From: Gammaproteobacteria bacterium
GTDB taxonomy: Bacteria; Pseudomonadota; Gammaproteobacteria; Pseudomonadales; Pseudohongiellaceae
Direction: 5' to 3'
Assembly (NCBI GenBank): GCA_009922595.1
Contig: RFVC01000006.1
Location: 1-64,000 of the forward strand
DNA length: 64,000 bases
A program made the translations under genes and the position numbers. Shown in pieces: positions 63,202-64,000 of the stretch. The notes under the pieces are model-generated. The model worked only from the letters and a program-made list of their open reading frames with translations. It searched no databases and had not been told where the DNA came from. Each line of letters opens with the position of its first letter. Position 1 is the stretch's first letter.

Positions 63202-64000
63202 ATGACCCGATACAATTCAGTTATTATTTCAAGACAGCCTATGAGTATTTTTTTACTTGCGCTGCTTCCTGTCCTGGCTCTGGTGGCCAGCACTGCCTGG
63301 GCCCAGTCAATAGATATTTCAACCAGGCTGCTCTCCGAAAATGTGCTGTTTATCCAGGGGCCTGAATCCAACGTGCTCGCCGTAAAAAGTGATGAGGGTC
63401 TGATACTCGTGGACGGCGGTCATGCCGACTGGTACCCGCAGCTGCAGTCAGCCCTGGCCACGCATTTTACGGACGTGTCTGTCCGTGCCCTGATCAATAC
63501 GCACTGGCATGCCGATCAAACGGGCGCCAACGTACCGCTTGGCGAATCCGGAGTCGAAATTATTGCCCACGAAAATACCTGGCTGTGGCTTGGCACCGAG
63601 GTGTGGCAGCGCTGGTCGGGTAAGACTTACCAGCCGCTTGAGGAGGCGGGCCTGCCGGACACCATAGTGCGCGACGATGAAGTCCTAGAAATCGGAGGGC
63701 AGACCATTCACATCGGTTTTATCTGGAACGCCCACACCGACGGCGATCTATGGGTCTACTTTGAAAACGAGGACGTGCTGGCCACGGGCGGAATAGTCGC
63801 CAACGGGCGCTGGCCCGAGATTGACTGGTGGACCGGAGGTTATATTGGCGGCCTGCTGGACAGTTTCATATCACTGCTTACAGTCCCTACTGAGAGCACA
63901 ATGATTATTCCTGCCTATGGTGAGGTCATGACGCGGGACGAGCTTAAGAGCCAGAACCAGATGTACCTGACCATATTTGACCGTCTGCATGCCGCCTTTA
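63202..64000 (+). CDS. MBL-fold hydrolase, exported, truncated by the window end
   Basis: The reading frame is open to the window edge, about 266 residues. A signal peptide follows either the ATG at 63202 or the one at 63241 (MSIFLLALLPVLALVASTAWAQ); the start is uncertain. The metallo-beta-lactamase fold shows LILVDGGHADW, INTHWHADQTGAN, NAHTDGDLWVYF and IIPAYGEVM. As in the operon copy at 28986-29951, HxHxDH is HWHADQ and GHG is AYG; in addition the bridging Asp segment reads ATGG instead of AxGD. Both therefore belong to a subfamily with a reduced second metal site. Confidence 0.8.
   Translation, partial: MTRYNSVIISRQPMSIFLLALLPVLALVASTAWAQSIDISTRLLSENVLFIQGPESNVLAVKSDEGLILVDGGHADWYPQLQSALATHFTDVSVRALINTHWHADQTGANVPLGESGVEIIAHENTWLWLGTEVWQRWSGKTYQPLEEAGLPDTIVRDDEVLEIGGQTIHIGFIWNAHTDGDLWVYFENEDVLATGGIVANGRWPEIDWWTGGYIGGLLDSFISLLTVPTESTMIIPAYGEVMTRDELKSQNQMYLTIFDRLHAAF

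Overview
The window looks like chromosome of a marine-type, heterotrophic gammaproteobacterium. The evidence is Gram-negative export architecture throughout (three TonB-dependent receptors, lipoproteins, Tat signals), a complete Entner-Doudoroff operon, and gene families common in oceanic Gammaproteobacteria (DUF6152, DUF1552/DUF1592, secreted ankyrin proteins). The genus cannot be named from sequence alone. No rRNA, tRNA, integrase, IS element or CRISPR array was seen.

Region 1 (1-3.5 kb): the N-terminal part of a TonB-dependent receptor and a secreted beta-helix protein that probably partners it. Region 2 (3.5-5 kb): two tandem paralogues of unknown function. Region 3 (5-23.8 kb): a sugar-catabolic island. 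Leftward it carries a GPH-type sugar symporter, a cysteine-free GAPDH paralogue and a normal GAPDH. Rightward it carries a cytoplasmic GH3 glucosidase, a sugar-porter MFS protein and a periplasmic clan GH-A hydrolase. A LacI-family regulator gene diverges from a TonB receptor gene, and then come zwf-pgl-edd-eda-glk. Three near-identical palindromes (core TGACARCGCTGTCA), each overlapping or adjoining a TTGACA-N17-TATAAA promoter, tie the island together. Logically it imports a gluco-oligosaccharide across the outer membrane, hydrolyses it, phosphorylates glucose and passes it through the Entner-Doudoroff route to pyruvate and glyceraldehyde-3-phosphate, which GAPDH oxidises.

Region 4 (23.7-33.8 kb): an AT-rich secreted FG-GAP protein, then a leftward five-gene operon whose products are all exported: a c-type haem DUF1592-family protein, a DUF1552 Tat protein, an MBL-fold lipoprotein, an ankyrin-repeat protein and a CPPC thioredoxin-fold lipoprotein. 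Region 5 (34.2-46.2 kb): mixed genes, including DUF2272, acylphosphatase, two MFS carriers, RidA, a 3-oxoadipyl-CoA-type thiolase with a fused CoA transferase, a TVP38 membrane protein, an esterase and an NTF2-like protein. Region 6 (46.4-54.9 kb): a second secreted ankyrin protein, a repeat-rich secreted protein, an NTF2-like protein, PBP4, a cyclophilin lipoprotein, GST and a Rieske ferredoxin. Region 7 (55-64 kb): exported KatG with a likely OxyR box, a third TonB receptor, DUF1499, an NTF2-like protein, a lectin-like protein and a truncated MBL protein.

The most unusual theme is a repeated periplasmic module from 37 to 63 kb. A small DUF6152 protein, predicted to begin with His-His-Ser after signal cleavage, is paired with a larger two-cysteine partner at three loci and fused to it at a fourth. 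The module's function is unknown. The repetition, the fusion and the conserved His and Cys positions make it the best candidate here for an undescribed system.
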